DNA of 64,000 bases from JAABVD01 sp965204545 (GTDB taxonomy: Bacteria > Verrucomicrobiota > Verrucomicrobiia > Opitutales > UBA2995): the NCBI GenBank assembly GCA_965204545.1, contig CBDBFA010000003.1, positions 372,001-436,000 of the forward strand, in the 5' to 3' direction. The number at the start of each line of letters is the position of its first letter. Positions within the stretch are counted from its first letter, which is position 1. A model generated the notes under the pieces. It worked only from the letters and a program-made list of their open reading frames with translations, was not told the DNA's origin and did no database searches. Positions 23,702 through 32,689 of the stretch are shown here, piece after piece. The position numbers and the translations under genes were made by a program.

Positions 23702-26700
23702 CGAATATAGATAAATTCGTTTAAGCTAAACAAGGATTGGCAATAATCCACAAGAGCCAACTTCCGGGCCCGTTTACGGGGCAGGTAGGAGGCTTCTTGC
23801 GCTTGGAGAAATTGAATCCCTGCCTCTTTTTCTCTCGGTTCAGGATACCGGTTAAAAGCATAACGATAGGCTTGATCGACTTGGTCCGAATAATTTTCCC
23901 AGGGTTCCAACCGCTCGGCCAATCCCTCGGCGAATTTACGCGTTTGGGGGCTGTTGAGGAACTGAAGCGCCTGGGGGGCCAGGGTGGTTTGGGCACGCCG
24001 TCCGATTCCCACCAAATGTTCCGGCCAATCGAACAAAACCATTTCGGGAATTAATGCCCCCCGTTTGACGAAGAAATAAATGCTGCGGCGAAGCATGTCG
24101 GGGTCCCGTGTCCCGCGCCCAAAGGGGGTCGTGTCCAATAGACCGGATACCCGCAGCAGGGAATCGCGAATCACCTCCGCTTCTGCACGCCTGGGAGGAT
24201 ACCGCCAGAGTAAACGGTTTTCAAAATCCCGTTCAGATTTGCCGGGTTCGAATTGCCCGCTTTGTCGAAAGGTGGCGCTGGTCACGATGAGCTTCTGCAA
24301 TCGCTTAACGTCCCAACCGTGGCGCACAAAATCGTGAGCGAGCCATTCCAGCAAGGCGGGATGACTCGGATTTCCGCCCCGTCGTCCAAAGTCACTCGGT
24401 GTTTCAACGAGGCCACGGCCAAAATGATAATGCCACACCCGATTGACAAATACTCGGGCCAGCAAACTTCCGGCGCCTCCTTCGACATCGGTAATCCAAC
24501 GGGCCAAGGCGCTACGGGAAGGGGTAGAGTCCTCTGCATTCGCCAACAATGACGGATCCCGCACCAATACTTGTGGAAAACCCGGTTGGGCAACGGTTCC
24601 CTTCTGGGTTACGTCGCCTCTTTCCAAATAATGGGTCGATTCATAATAAGACGGAAATCCCTTGGAGGCGCTTCGATGCCATACCGGGGACAAGGTATCG
24701 GAACAGGCCATGATGCGGGTCATGGTGGATTTGGGCTGACTCAACTGGTGATCGATCCACTTCTTTCTCAGGCTCATCCAATCGGAATCGCCGCGGGCAT
24801 ACCATTTTTTCAGGACATCCCTTTCCCTCTGGGATAACGCCTCGGGGCTCTGTCCCGCACTCAACTTCAATATTCCCTGCAAAGCGAAGACGGGAACGCC
24901 TTGGCTGATTTCCAAGGGGGGACGCCCATCTTGAGTAACGGAGAAGCGGGGCCTACCCACCAATTGGTGGATATTCAGACCGCTCGATACCCGAATTCTG
25001 ATCCGGGTTCCCCCCTCGAAGCCAATTGGTTGGGCAAATCGAATGACGATAGCCTGGGCTTTCCCAAAGGCTCCCCTATCGATAGACCAACCCTGGGTAA
25101 CCCCATTGATGGCCGCTCCCGCCCCAAGGGATTGGTCGTTTTCCTGGGAAGTGGCCCGGGCGGATTCCAGGGCGACCTTTTTCCACCTGGATTCTTCGGC
25201 GGCGAGATCCCGGACCTCAAGGCTCACCTCGTCGATGGTGAAGCCTCCCTCATAGTCTCCTCCCGGTCCGCTGTTGGGCAAATGAGGATGGGTGAGCGTT
25301 TCCATGCGAAGACCCGAGAGATTCAACAGACTCGTTTCGCATTCAAAAAAAATGGTCTCGTTATCGATGTCCAAATGCTGACTCCTGATGAGGACGGATT
25401 CGTCCCATAGTTTTTTCATATGGGCGCCTTCCAGAGAGGTGAAGGTGTCCGGACTGAGAACGATCCACTTCTCCGGGGGCACTTCGAACGGCCCCGATTT
25501 CAGCCACTTCCGGAAAGGTTCCTCGAGATTGAATTCCTCATAATCGGCCAGGCGCTGAGCGAGTTTTGTTTCCCTACTCTCAAACTCCGCCATAGCGGCT
25601 TCATACCCGGCCGACTCGGGGTCGTGGTCGATGTAGGTTCTAACCGTCCGGGTAAAATTGGATACCAACTCGTAGTAGTCTTTGGAGGTGATGGGATCGT
25701 ATTTATGGTCGTGACAACGGGCGCAACCCACAGTGGTGCCCAACAGGGCGGTGCCCAAGGTATTGACCATGTCATCCATCTCATCGTAGCGGGATGACTC
25801 AAATTCTTTTTCCGTAATTACGGTGGATAAAACGCCGACCCCCAGAAAACCGGTGGCCATCAAAGCGAGCGGCTCTTCCGGTTCCAACTGGTCACCGGCG
25901 AGTTGCCACCGCACAAATTGATCGTAGGGCATATTTCGATGGAACGCCTTAATCAAAAAGTTCCGGTAGTGGTAGGCATAGGGTCGATCAAAATCGGTTT
26001 CAAAGCCCATGCTTTCGGCGAAGCGGGCAATATCCATCCAGTGGCGGGCCCACCGCTCTCCATAATGGACCGACTCCAGCAAGCCATCGATCATTCGCCC
26101 GTAAGCGCCGGGTTTACGGTCATATAAAAATTCGGCCACCTCATCGGGAGAGGGAGGCAGCCCGATCAGGCTCAAATAGGCCCGTCGTATTAGAACGCGC
26201 AGTGCAGCTTCCTCATTGGGTGGCAAATTTCGGTCCTCCAATCGCTGGAGAACAAAATAGTCGATTTCGTTTCGCGGCCAGGCATCCCCCTGGACCTCGG
26301 GTAACTCCGTTTCGGCCAACGTCCTATAAGCCCAGTAGTTGCGGTCCTTTTCAGTAACGATGAGCGGGACCATCGATAGGCCCGCAGTTCCTTCTACCAG
26401 CGGTTTGTCATAGGGGGCTCCCAAATCGATCCAACGAGCCATGGCCTCAATCGATTCCTCATCCAGTTTAACTCTTTCATGGGGCATGTAGGGCTCGAAG
26501 CGGTGGGTAATCGAGTCCATGAGATCGCTATCTTGGGCAAGTTCAGCCACATATCCGCTGGCAAAAAGAGAGGCACGGGTGGAAAGGTCGAGTTCCCCTT
26601 CGATCTCTTCCCCTCCATGGCATTCGATGCAGTTGTTCAGAAGTATATCCCGAACCTCATTTTTAAACAGAGAAAGGCCTTCACTCATTTGCCGGGCATG

Positions 26701-26811
26701 CCGAAGGCCGGCTGGGGCGGAGTCTATTTCGGCGGCGGCACAAATCGGGAGGCAAAGCCCCAGGGAAAGAAACCCTATAATGAATTTGGAAAAACCATTC
26801 ATCGCGTTCAT
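23698..26811 (-). CDS. PSD1 / planctomycete cytochrome c domain protein
   Basis: The 1037-residue exported protein (signal peptide 1-26) has the layout of the PSD1 family: a planctomycete-type cytochrome c domain with heme motif CIECH at 61-65, a DUF1549 region (NEIDYFVLQRLEDRNLPPNEEA), a second CxxCH in VGCARCHDHKYDP, a central beta-rich insert, and a C-terminal DUF1553 region (ARWITDVEGGAGSLLARVFVNRVWHYHFGRGLVETPSDFG). With its DUF1501 partner it is thought to serve surface-linked breakdown of complex compounds, but no enzyme activity is proven. It interrupts the acyl-CoA region. Confidence 0.92.
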   Translation of the reverse strand: MNAMNGFSKFIIGFLSLGLCLPICAAAEIDSAPAGLRHARQMSEGLSLFKNEVRDILLNNCIECHGGEEIEGELDLSTRASLFASGYVAELAQDSDLMDSITHRFEPYMPHERVKLDEESIEAMARWIDLGAPYDKPLVEGTAGLSMVPLIVTEKDRNYWAYRTLAETELPEVQGDAWPRNEIDYFVLQRLEDRNLPPNEEAALRVLIRRAYLSLIGLPPSPDEVAEFLYDRKPGAYGRMIDGLLESVHYGERWARHWMDIARFAESMGFETDFDRPYAYHYRNFLIKAFHRNMPYDQFVRWQLAGDQLEPEEPLALMATGFLGVGVLSTVITEKEFESSRYDEMDDMVNTLGTALLGTTVGCARCHDHKYDPITSKDYYELVSNFTRTVRTYIDHDPESAGYEAAMAEFESRETKLAQRLADYEEFNLEEPFRKWLKSGPFEVPPEKWIVLSPDTFTSLEGAHMKKLWDESVLIRSQHLDIDNETIFFECETSLLNLSGLRMETLTHPHLPNSGPGGDYEGGFTIDEVSLEVRDLAAEESRWKKVALESARATSQENDQSLGAGAAINGVTQGWSIDRGAFGKAQAIVIRFAQPIGFEGGTRIRIRVSSGLNIHQLVGRPRFSVTQDGRPPLEISQGVPVFALQGILKLSAGQSPEALSQRERDVLKKWYARGDSDWMSLRKKWIDHQLSQPKSTMTRIMACSDTLSPVWHRSASKGFPSYYESTHYLERGDVTQKGTVAQPGFPQVLVRDPSLLANAEDSTPSRSALARWITDVEGGAGSLLARVFVNRVWHYHFGRGLVETPSDFGRRGGNPSHPALLEWLAHDFVRHGWDVKRLQKLIVTSATFRQSGQFEPGKSERDFENRLLWRYPPRRAEAEVIRDSLLRVSGLLDTTPFGRGTRDPDMLRRSIYFFVKRGALIPEMVLFDWPEHLVGIGRRAQTTLAPQALQFLNSPQTRKFAEGLAERLEPWENYSDQVDQAYRYAFNRYPEPREKEAGIQFLQAQEASYLPRKRARKLALVDYCQSLFSLNEFIYIR

Positions 26812-27155
26812 TTCTATCTCGACTATCCGGGAGCATTCAAAACCCGAATGCAGCCAAGTGTGATTGGAGGGTGGAGGAAGGGGTCAAGCCTTGAATCGGC
26901 TGACTCCGCAAGCTGGATCAATATTACAAGGCATGATCCCGACACCAGCGCTCGATCTCAGTTCGCTTGCTACGAATTTTGTGAGACATGCGGGCAAGGA
27001 ATGGGGCACGAAAGTCGCCTGCCACCTGTATGGCGAGGGTTGACTTCTCACGATTGCCGCCAAAGCTTCGCAAAAAACCCATTTAACGAGCCGATCTTTC
27101 AGGGAAGCGCCAGTATCGGTTCAGACAGCTTAACAAACAAGGAAAGGGATAGACA
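26812..27155. other. Divergent intergenic region with family B remnant
   Basis: This 344-bp gap separates the PSD1 operon from the acyl-CoA dehydrogenase. It contains a family B 3' portion at 26938-26995. The 50 bases before the dehydrogenase look ordinary and include the ribosome-binding site AGGAAAGGGA. No gene is supported. Confidence 0.6.
26938..26995. repeat. Family B repeat, 3' portion
   Basis: CCGACACCAGCGCTCGATCT followed by CGCTTGCTACGAATTTTGTG and AGACATGCGGGC matches the right half and terminal repeat of family B. The left half is not clearly recognisable. Confidence 0.65.
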
Positions 27156-28454
27156 ATGCCAGGTCTCGAGACCACTCCGGAAATGTTCGACCTCAGAATG
27201 TCGGAAGAAGCCAAACCGCTTCTGGAAAAAGTAATAGCCTTCGTCAAAAATGAGGTGGAACCCATCACCCGTAAATTCCACCAACTGGGCGAGAACCGGG
27301 CAGAGCGTTTCTCCTATGAACCCGGGCAGCTCGAGTTGCTGGAAAGCGCCAAAGCGAAAGCCAAAACGAGCGGACTTTGGAACTTTTTTTTGCCCGACGA
27401 CGAAACCGGCCAGGGCCTGAGCAACCTCGACTACGCCTACATCGCGGCCGAATTGGGGAAAAATCCCCTGGCTGCCGAGTGCCTCAATTGTTCGGCCCCC
27501 GATACCGGAAACATGGAGGTGCTGGAGCGGGTGGGCACCCCCGAACAAAAGGAAAAGTGGCTCAAACCGCTCCTGGAAGGGAAAATCCGGTCTGCCTATG
27601 CCATGACCGAGCCCGATCTGGGATCCTCCGACGCCAAAAATATATCCTGTCAGGCCAAGCTGGTTGGGGACGAATGGGTCATCAACGGCGAAAAGTACTA
27701 CATCTCCGGTGGCGGGGATCCGCGCTGCAAGATCATGATCGTGATGGTCCAGACCAATCCGGATGCATCTCCCCACAAGCGCCAATCACAAATCCTGGTT
27801 CCAACCGACAATCCGGGGGTCAAGGTTCTCGGTCCCATGCACGTATTCGGCAAAGACGACGCCCCTCACGGCCACATGCACCTGCGCTTTGTCGATTGCA
27901 GGGTTCCAAAGGATAACATCTTGCTGGGGGAAGGCCGCGGCTTCGAGATCTCCCAGTTGCGCCTGGGCCCTGGCAGGATCCATCACTGCATGCGGTCCAT
28001 CGGCGCGGCCGAGCGAGCCCTGGAACTGATGGCCAAGCGAGGGTTGGCCCGCCAGGCCTTCGGCAGGTCCATCGCCAGATTGGGAAAGAATATCGAGCTT
28101 ATCGCGAAGGCCCGAATCGAAATCGAGGCCATGCGAATGATGGTCCTGAAAGCGGCAAAAGCCATGGATGAACTGGGCAATCGAGAGGCCCGGGTCTGGG
28201 TAAGCGCCATTAAAGCGATGGTTCCCATCCGGGTCTGCCACATCATCGATGAAGCCATTCAGATCCACGGCGCCACCGGCGTCTCCCAGTGGACACCGTT
28301 GGCCGACATGTACCTGAACCAGCGCACTTTGCGCATCGCGGACGGACCCGATGAGGTGCACTGGTTTGTGGTGGGTCGAGCCGAGCTGGCCCACTGGATG
28401 GAGGACGACGCCACCGATTACGATCCCAAAGCGGCGTTCATGGCCGGGATATAG
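27156..28454 (+). CDS. ACAD10/11-type acyl-CoA dehydrogenase
   Basis: The 432-residue flavoprotein is an acyl-CoA dehydrogenase of the ACAD10/11 (bacterial LvaC-like) branch. Diagnostic stretches are AYAMTEPDLGSSDAKNISC, INGEKYYISGGGDPRCKI, FGKDDAPHGHMHLRF, GRGFEISQLRLGPGRIHHCM and LRIADGPDEVHW, the last replacing the catalytic-base region of ordinary acyl-CoA dehydrogenases. In characterised systems this enzyme works with a 4-hydroxyacyl-CoA kinase to turn 4-phosphoacyl-CoA into an intermediate that enters beta-oxidation. The matching kinase is at 12334. The start has a good ribosome-binding site. It is now separated from the rest of the cluster by the DUF1501/PSD1 pair. Confidence 0.92.
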   Translation: MPGLETTPEMFDLRMSEEAKPLLEKVIAFVKNEVEPITRKFHQLGENRAERFSYEPGQLELLESAKAKAKTSGLWNFFLPDDETGQGLSNLDYAYIAAELGKNPLAAECLNCSAPDTGNMEVLERVGTPEQKEKWLKPLLEGKIRSAYAMTEPDLGSSDAKNISCQAKLVGDEWVINGEKYYISGGGDPRCKIMIVMVQTNPDASPHKRQSQILVPTDNPGVKVLGPMHVFGKDDAPHGHMHLRFVDCRVPKDNILLGEGRGFEISQLRLGPGRIHHCMRSIGAAERALELMAKRGLARQAFGRSIARLGKNIELIAKARIEIEAMRMMVLKAAKAMDELGNREARVWVSAIKAMVPIRVCHIIDEAIQIHGATGVSQWTPLADMYLNQRTLRIADGPDEVHWFVVGRAELAHWMEDDATDYDPKAAFMAGI

Positions 28455-28466
28455 ACCATCTTATCA

Positions 28467-28484
28467 GGGGGCTTGCACGCCCCC
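28467..28484. terminator. GC-rich hairpin between convergent genes
   Basis: GGGGGC (28467-28472) pairs with GCCCCC (28479-28484) around TTGCAC, 13 bases after the dehydrogenase stop and 21 bases beyond the glnB stop. No T-run follows on either side, so it is only a candidate bidirectional terminator. Confidence 0.4.
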
Positions 28485-28504
28485 AGTTCGGATAATGGTC
28501 CCGG

Positions 28505-28843
28505 TCAGATGGCGCTTTCGCCTCGTTCATCGGTGCGAATGCGCACCGCCTCTTCCACAGGAGTCACGAATATCTTGCCGTCACCGATCTTGCCGGTGTT
28601 GGCCGCCTTTACCATTGTATCCACGGTGTTTGCAGCCAAATGGCTGGAAACGGCTACTTCGATCTTCACCTTGGGAAGGAAATCCACGGTGTATTCACTT
28701 CCGCGATAGATTTCGGTATGTCCTTTTTGGCGACCGAAGCCTTTTACTTCGGTAACGGTCATACCTTCAATCCCGATTTCCGAAAGCGCTTCCTTAACTT
28801 CCTCCAGTTTGAAGGGTTTGATGATGGCTGAGATAAGCTTCAT
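28505..28843 (-). CDS. glnB: P-II nitrogen regulatory protein
   Basis: This 112-residue protein is a canonical P-II regulator: MKLISAIIKPFKLEEVKEAL, the T-loop GFGRQKGHTEIYRGSEYTVDFLPK with the uridylylation-type Tyr51, the B-loop TGKIGDGKIF and the C-loop region VRIRTDERG. P-II trimers sense ATP/ADP and 2-oxoglutarate and control ammonium transport and nitrogen metabolism. It lies 68 bp downstream of amt on the same strand, so it probably plays the GlnK role of gating the transporter. A ribosome-binding site (AGGAAAAA) precedes the ATG. Confidence 0.95.
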   Translation of the reverse strand: MKLISAIIKPFKLEEVKEALSEIGIEGMTVTEVKGFGRQKGHTEIYRGSEYTVDFLPKVKIEVAVSSHLAANTVDTMVKAANTGKIGDGKIFVTPVEEAVRIRTDERGESAI

Positions 28844-28911
28844 TTTTTCCTATTTTTAAAGGTTATACAATTGGTATGGTCCAACTAATCAGTTTACAAG
28901 CCCCTTCAAGG

Positions 28912-30252
28912 TCAATGAATGGATGGAGCGAAGTCCGGATAGGCTTCCTGCCCATGTTCCCCGATATCCAATCCACCAAATTCTTCCTCCTCGCTCACGC
29001 GTAATCCCAGGGCGACATTGACCAAACTGAAAGTTACGAATGCGAAGACAAACGCGAAGGCGGAAATGGACAAGGTCCCGAGGAGTTGAATGAGGAAATT
29101 GCCGCCGCCGAAAACTCCTACGGCCAGCGTCCCCCAAATGCCACAAACTCCGTGTACTGAAATAGCCCCAACGGGATCGTCGATCCTGATCTTGTCGAAG
29201 AAAAGAATGGCAAACACCACGATGACGCCGGCGATCAAACCGATGATGACGGCTTCCCAGGTCCCCACAGCATCGGCCCCGGCGGTGATACCTACCAGGC
29301 CGGCCAGGATTCCATTCAACCCCATGGTAAGGTCGGGCTTTTTCAGCACCATCCAGGAAACGAAAATAGAGGCCAAACCTCCTGTACAAGCGGCTAAGGC
29401 GGTAGTCACAAAAACGAGGGAGACCAGGGCGGCGTCCGCGCTCAAGACGGATCCGCCGTTGAAACCAAACCATCCCAGAAAAAGCAGGAAAACCCCGATA
29501 GTCGCCAGAGGCATGGAATGTCCCAGGATGGGTTTGATTTTTCCACCCTCCAAATATTTTCCCTTGCGTGGACCCAACACCATTACCCCGGCGAGGGCGG
29601 CAAATCCGCCGAAAGCGTGCACCAGACTCGACCCGGCGAAATCGGCGAAACCCAGGCGGTCCAACCATCCTGCGCCCCATTCCCAGGACCCGGTGATAGG
29701 ATACCCGATCAAAACGATAATGGTTGCCCCGACCATGAAGCTCCCCAGTTTGATGCGCTCGGCCACTGCCCCGGATATGATGGTAGCGGCAGTTGCGGCA
29801 AACATGGCCTGGAAGATGAAGTCGGTCCACAAGGTGTAGTCGGCATAGTCGCTTGTCAAATTGCCCACCGCCTGGGTGGCATCGGGTATGGGACCGCCCT
29901 TGCCGATGACACCATCCCAGATCCAATTGTCACCAGGATACATGGAATTAAATCCCCAAATGGCGTAAGCCAGGGTCCCCATACAGATGATGAACACATT
30001 TTTGAACAGGATGTTGACGGTATTTTTGGACTGAGTCAGCCCACTTTCGAGTGTGGCGAATCCCAAGTGCATGACGAACACCAAACCGGCTGCAATGAGT
30101 AGCCACAAATTGTCAACCAGGAATTTGGGATAAGCGGCGGACTCCTGGAACTGCTCCAATGATTCCCACTCGGCAAAACCGGTGCAGGTGAATCCCATTA
30201 CAGCTATGAGCCCCAGGAAAAGGGTAATGAATTTTTTATATTTCAGGTGCAT
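28912..30252 (-). CDS. amt: Ammonium transporter (Amt/MEP family)
   Basis: The 446-residue protein begins with a signal-like segment (about 1-27) and then eleven or so membrane helices. Family motifs include MHLGFATLESGLTQSKNTVNILFKN, GGFAALAGVMVLGPRKGKY, FGFNGGS and VHGVCGIWGTLAVG, the last holding one of the twin pore histidines. It conducts ammonium across the inner membrane and is closed by P-II. It is the first gene of an amt-glnB operon whose upstream region carries a sigma-54-type promoter match, so expression under nitrogen limitation is likely. Confidence 0.95.
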   Translation of the reverse strand: MHLKYKKFITLFLGLIAVMGFTCTGFAEWESLEQFQESAAYPKFLVDNLWLLIAAGLVFVMHLGFATLESGLTQSKNTVNILFKNVFIICMGTLAYAIWGFNSMYPGDNWIWDGVIGKGGPIPDATQAVGNLTSDYADYTLWTDFIFQAMFAATAATIISGAVAERIKLGSFMVGATIIVLIGYPITGSWEWGAGWLDRLGFADFAGSSLVHAFGGFAALAGVMVLGPRKGKYLEGGKIKPILGHSMPLATIGVFLLFLGWFGFNGGSVLSADAALVSLVFVTTALAACTGGLASIFVSWMVLKKPDLTMGLNGILAGLVGITAGADAVGTWEAVIIGLIAGVIVVFAILFFDKIRIDDPVGAISVHGVCGIWGTLAVGVFGGGNFLIQLLGTLSISAFAFVFAFVTFSLVNVALGLRVSEEEEFGGLDIGEHGQEAYPDFAPSIH

Positions 30253-30310
30253 AATATGATCGGTTAGCTTTCAAATTTATGCGGTCAAATGCCAATGCGT
30301 ACCTGATCGA

Positions 30311-30327
30311 AGCACTCTACATGCCAA
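30311..30327 (-). promoter_or_regulatory. Candidate sigma-54 promoter of amt-glnB
   Basis: On the minus strand the bases read TTGGCATGTAGAGTGCT. GG and GC are separated by exactly ten bases, as in the -24/-12 consensus TGGCAC-N5-TTGCW; the -24 half matches well and the -12 half partly (GTGC). Transcription would start near 30300, about 48 bases before the amt ATG. Confidence 0.5.
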
Positions 30328-30419
30328 CTGAGCGGTTTTGCCCAAATCTTTCCGGATTGTCAGCTTGCAGACCCTTTTTTTCCCCTACTTGGCCGTGCTT
30401 TTACCTGGGGAGACCCTGG

Positions 30420-30439
30420 ATTGTACAAAAATGTACAAT
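30420..30439. promoter_or_regulatory. Perfect palindrome upstream of amt, candidate activator site
   Basis: ATTGTACA, AAAA, TGTACAAT is an 8+4+8 perfect inverted repeat, about 120 bases upstream of the predicted sigma-54 start. That is the usual distance for an NtrC-type enhancer site, although the sequence is not the enterobacterial NtrC consensus. Confidence 0.45.
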
Positions 30440-30480
30440 TCAGTTCCGTTAGGGTGGCGTCGTTAGCGCCAAAAAGGAAT

Positions 30481-30919
30481 TAGCCCGCATATCTCACAAA
30501 TTTTCTACTGCGCTCCGGCATACCGTCACTTACAGCGGCAGAGCAAGGATGCTCTCGCCCTACCGTTATTGATGATTGGTAGGGCTACTGCGTCCTCGCA
30601 GTGCCGATGCTACCCCATGCTTCCCCCCAAGAGGCTCCACACGTCACAGCGCAGGTCAAGTGGCGCGGATGGGTGAAATTCAATTGGGAATCAGGAAGAA
30701 AATGAACCGCGGCAAGCGCAAACTGCACAAATTCCGCGGATTTCAATTAGTCGTTCCAAAGGCCTTTTTGATGCTGAGGTAGTCGAGTGCTGGTGCGGAT
30801 TTCCCTGGATTCGCGTCATTGCGGGGTGTCGACCCAACTTCATCCGCTCATTTGCTCGAAACCCGCACCAGCACTCGACCTCCGTTCGCTCGCTACGAAT
30901 TTTGTGAGAAATGCGGGCT
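30481..30919. repeat. Family B element, enlarged copy overlapping the aspS 3' end
   Basis: The left end TAGCCCGCATATCTCACAAA and the right end TTTGTGAGAAATGCGGGCTT match as inverted repeats at 18 of 20 positions. The span is about 440 bp, compared with 179 bp for the regular copy, with extra sequence in the left half. The right half (from about 30786) is a normal family B segment. The last codons and stop of aspS lie in it. Confidence 0.75.
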
Positions 30920-32689
30920 TATGTGCAAATCCCTCAGTTGTTTTTTGGTGACCGGTCCGGGGCTGCTGGACATCAGGCATTGCCCTTTCTGGGTCTTGGG
31001 AAATGCAATGACATCGCGTATGCTTCCCGTCCCGCAGAGCAGGCCGACGATGCGGTCCAACCCCAGAGCGATCCCGCCATGGGGTGGCGCGCCATAGCGA
31101 AAGGCGTTCACCATGTAGCCGAAACGATCTTCGATGACCTTCCTGGGTAGTTGAAGCACCTCCTCGAATACCTTCTGCTGCAGATCGGGTTGATGGATAC
31201 GGATACTCCCTCCCCCCAACTCCATCCCATTCAACACCAGATCGTAGTGCTGGCCGCGGGCCAGTTTGGGATCCTCATCCAACAAATGCCTATCTTCCAC
31301 CAGTGGAGCGGTGAAGGGGTGGTGGGCGGATACAAAGCGGCCCGCTTCGTCATCGAATACCATCAGAGGAAATTCGATGACCCAGAAAAAGTCCCAAATC
31401 GAGGGGTCGATAGCCAGGATTCCACGCTTCCTGAGCAGTTCGGCCGCCTCCAGGCGGACCTTGCCCAGTATGGAACAGGCTCTCTCCCAATCCGCCGCCA
31501 TAAAAAACACCAAGTCGCCGTCTTCGATATTCATTCGCCCGGTCAAGGCCGCCATCTCCACATCGCTGAAAAACTTGAGGATGGGGGATTTCCATGGGCC
31601 ATTTTTACGGGCGCGTATGAAGGCCAGTCCCTTGGCGCCCATGGCCGTGGCCATATCGGTCAGGTATTTCAGTTCGCCCTCCGTGATATCGGAAAGACCC
31701 TTGGCATTGATGGCTTTGACGTGTCCTCCGCCTTCTATCACCCGGTTGAACACCTTGAATTCGGAACCCTTGAAAATATCGTTGAGGTCGGCCAGCTTTA
31801 GATCAAATCGTCGGTCCGGACGGTCGGAGCCGTAGTTATTCATGGCATCCTCGTAGGACAGTCGTTCGAACGGCAGGTCGAGATCCACATCCAGAAGTCC
31901 TTTCCAAAGGCGCTGCATCATGCCCTCGATCAGGGCGTACATGTCCTCCCGATCGATGAAGGACATCTCCAGGTCGACCTGAGTAAACTCAGGTTGTCGA
32001 TCCGCCCGCCCATCTTCATCGCGGAAGCACCGGGCCAACTGAAAATAACGCTCTACCCCGGCTACCATGAGCATTTGCTTGAATTGCTGGGGCGATTGAG
32101 CCAGGGCATAGAACTCCCCGGGGTTCACCCGACTCGGCACCAGATACTCCCTGGCTCCTTCCGGGGTGCTCTTGAAAAGCATGGGGGTTTCCACCTCGAT
32201 AAATCCCTCTTCATCCATGTAGTCACGAATGATTTTACAGGCCCGATGACGCCTCTTCAGTACGGCCAGGTTTTTGGGCCGCCGGAGATCGAGGTAGCGG
32301 TAGGTCAACCGAAGGTCTTCATTTACCCTGTCTCCCTTCCGGTCCTCGATGGGAAAGGGAGGCGTCTGCGAGGTATTGAGCACGACACAGGATTCGGCAT
32401 GCACTTCCACCTCCCCCGTGGCCAAGCGTGGATTGATGGCATCGTTTTCGCGCTGCGTGACGCTCCCCTCTACGGCAATAACGCTTTCCGGCTTCAATTG
32501 GTGAAGCGCTTGGGAAATAGCATCACCGTGGTGCGGATTGAAAACGACCTGGGTGATCCCTTCCCGGTCGCGCAAGTCGACGAATAATACGCCTCCATGA
32601 TCGCGCACCGAATCGATCCACCCATTGAGTATAGCGGTCGAACCGATATCCGATCTCCGCAGTTCTCCACAATGATGCGTGCGTTTCAT
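30893..32689 (-). CDS. aspS: Aspartate--tRNA ligase, C-terminus supplied by a repeat
   Basis: The 598-residue class II synthetase has the bacterial AspRS layout: an N-terminal OB anticodon domain (GWIDSVRDHGGVLFVDLRDREG), catalytic domain with motif 2 (FRDEDGRADRQPEFTQ) and motif 3 (GGIALGLDRIVGLLCG), and an inserted GAD domain in the middle. It charges tRNA-Asp, or both tRNA-Asp and tRNA-Asn if non-discriminating. The natural end is near QLRDLHI; the last residues SPHFSQNS and the TAG come from the right end of the family B element. A ribosome-binding site (AGGAAAAA) precedes ATG 32689. Confidence 0.96.
   Translation of the reverse strand: MKRTHHCGELRRSDIGSTAILNGWIDSVRDHGGVLFVDLRDREGITQVVFNPHHGDAISQALHQLKPESVIAVEGSVTQRENDAINPRLATGEVEVHAESCVVLNTSQTPPFPIEDRKGDRVNEDLRLTYRYLDLRRPKNLAVLKRRHRACKIIRDYMDEEGFIEVETPMLFKSTPEGAREYLVPSRVNPGEFYALAQSPQQFKQMLMVAGVERYFQLARCFRDEDGRADRQPEFTQVDLEMSFIDREDMYALIEGMMQRLWKGLLDVDLDLPFERLSYEDAMNNYGSDRPDRRFDLKLADLNDIFKGSEFKVFNRVIEGGGHVKAINAKGLSDITEGELKYLTDMATAMGAKGLAFIRARKNGPWKSPILKFFSDVEMAALTGRMNIEDGDLVFFMAADWERACSILGKVRLEAAELLRKRGILAIDPSIWDFFWVIEFPLMVFDDEAGRFVSAHHPFTAPLVEDRHLLDEDPKLARGQHYDLVLNGMELGGGSIRIHQPDLQQKVFEEVLQLPRKVIEDRFGYMVNAFRYGAPPHGGIALGLDRIVGLLCGTGSIRDVIAFPKTQKGQCLMSSSPGPVTKKQLRDLHISPHFSQNS

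Larger units (their letters stand above)
30253..30892. other. Divergent-side intergenic region: amt control region plus family B element
   Basis: The amt-proximal 230 bp hold a sigma-54-type promoter match and an upstream palindrome. From 30481 onward the gap is taken up by a family B element whose interior contains foreign-looking sequence with a small stem (GCCCTACC at 30557-30564 and GGTAGGGC at 30578-30585). A GGCGTCGTTAGCGCCAAAAA family A-like scrap is at about 30454-30473. No gene is supported. Confidence 0.55.

Noticed and set aside
30576..30782. 68-codon open frame inside the enlarged family B element
   Set aside because: It has no family likeness and lies within repeat-derived DNA; a basic, low-information translation.
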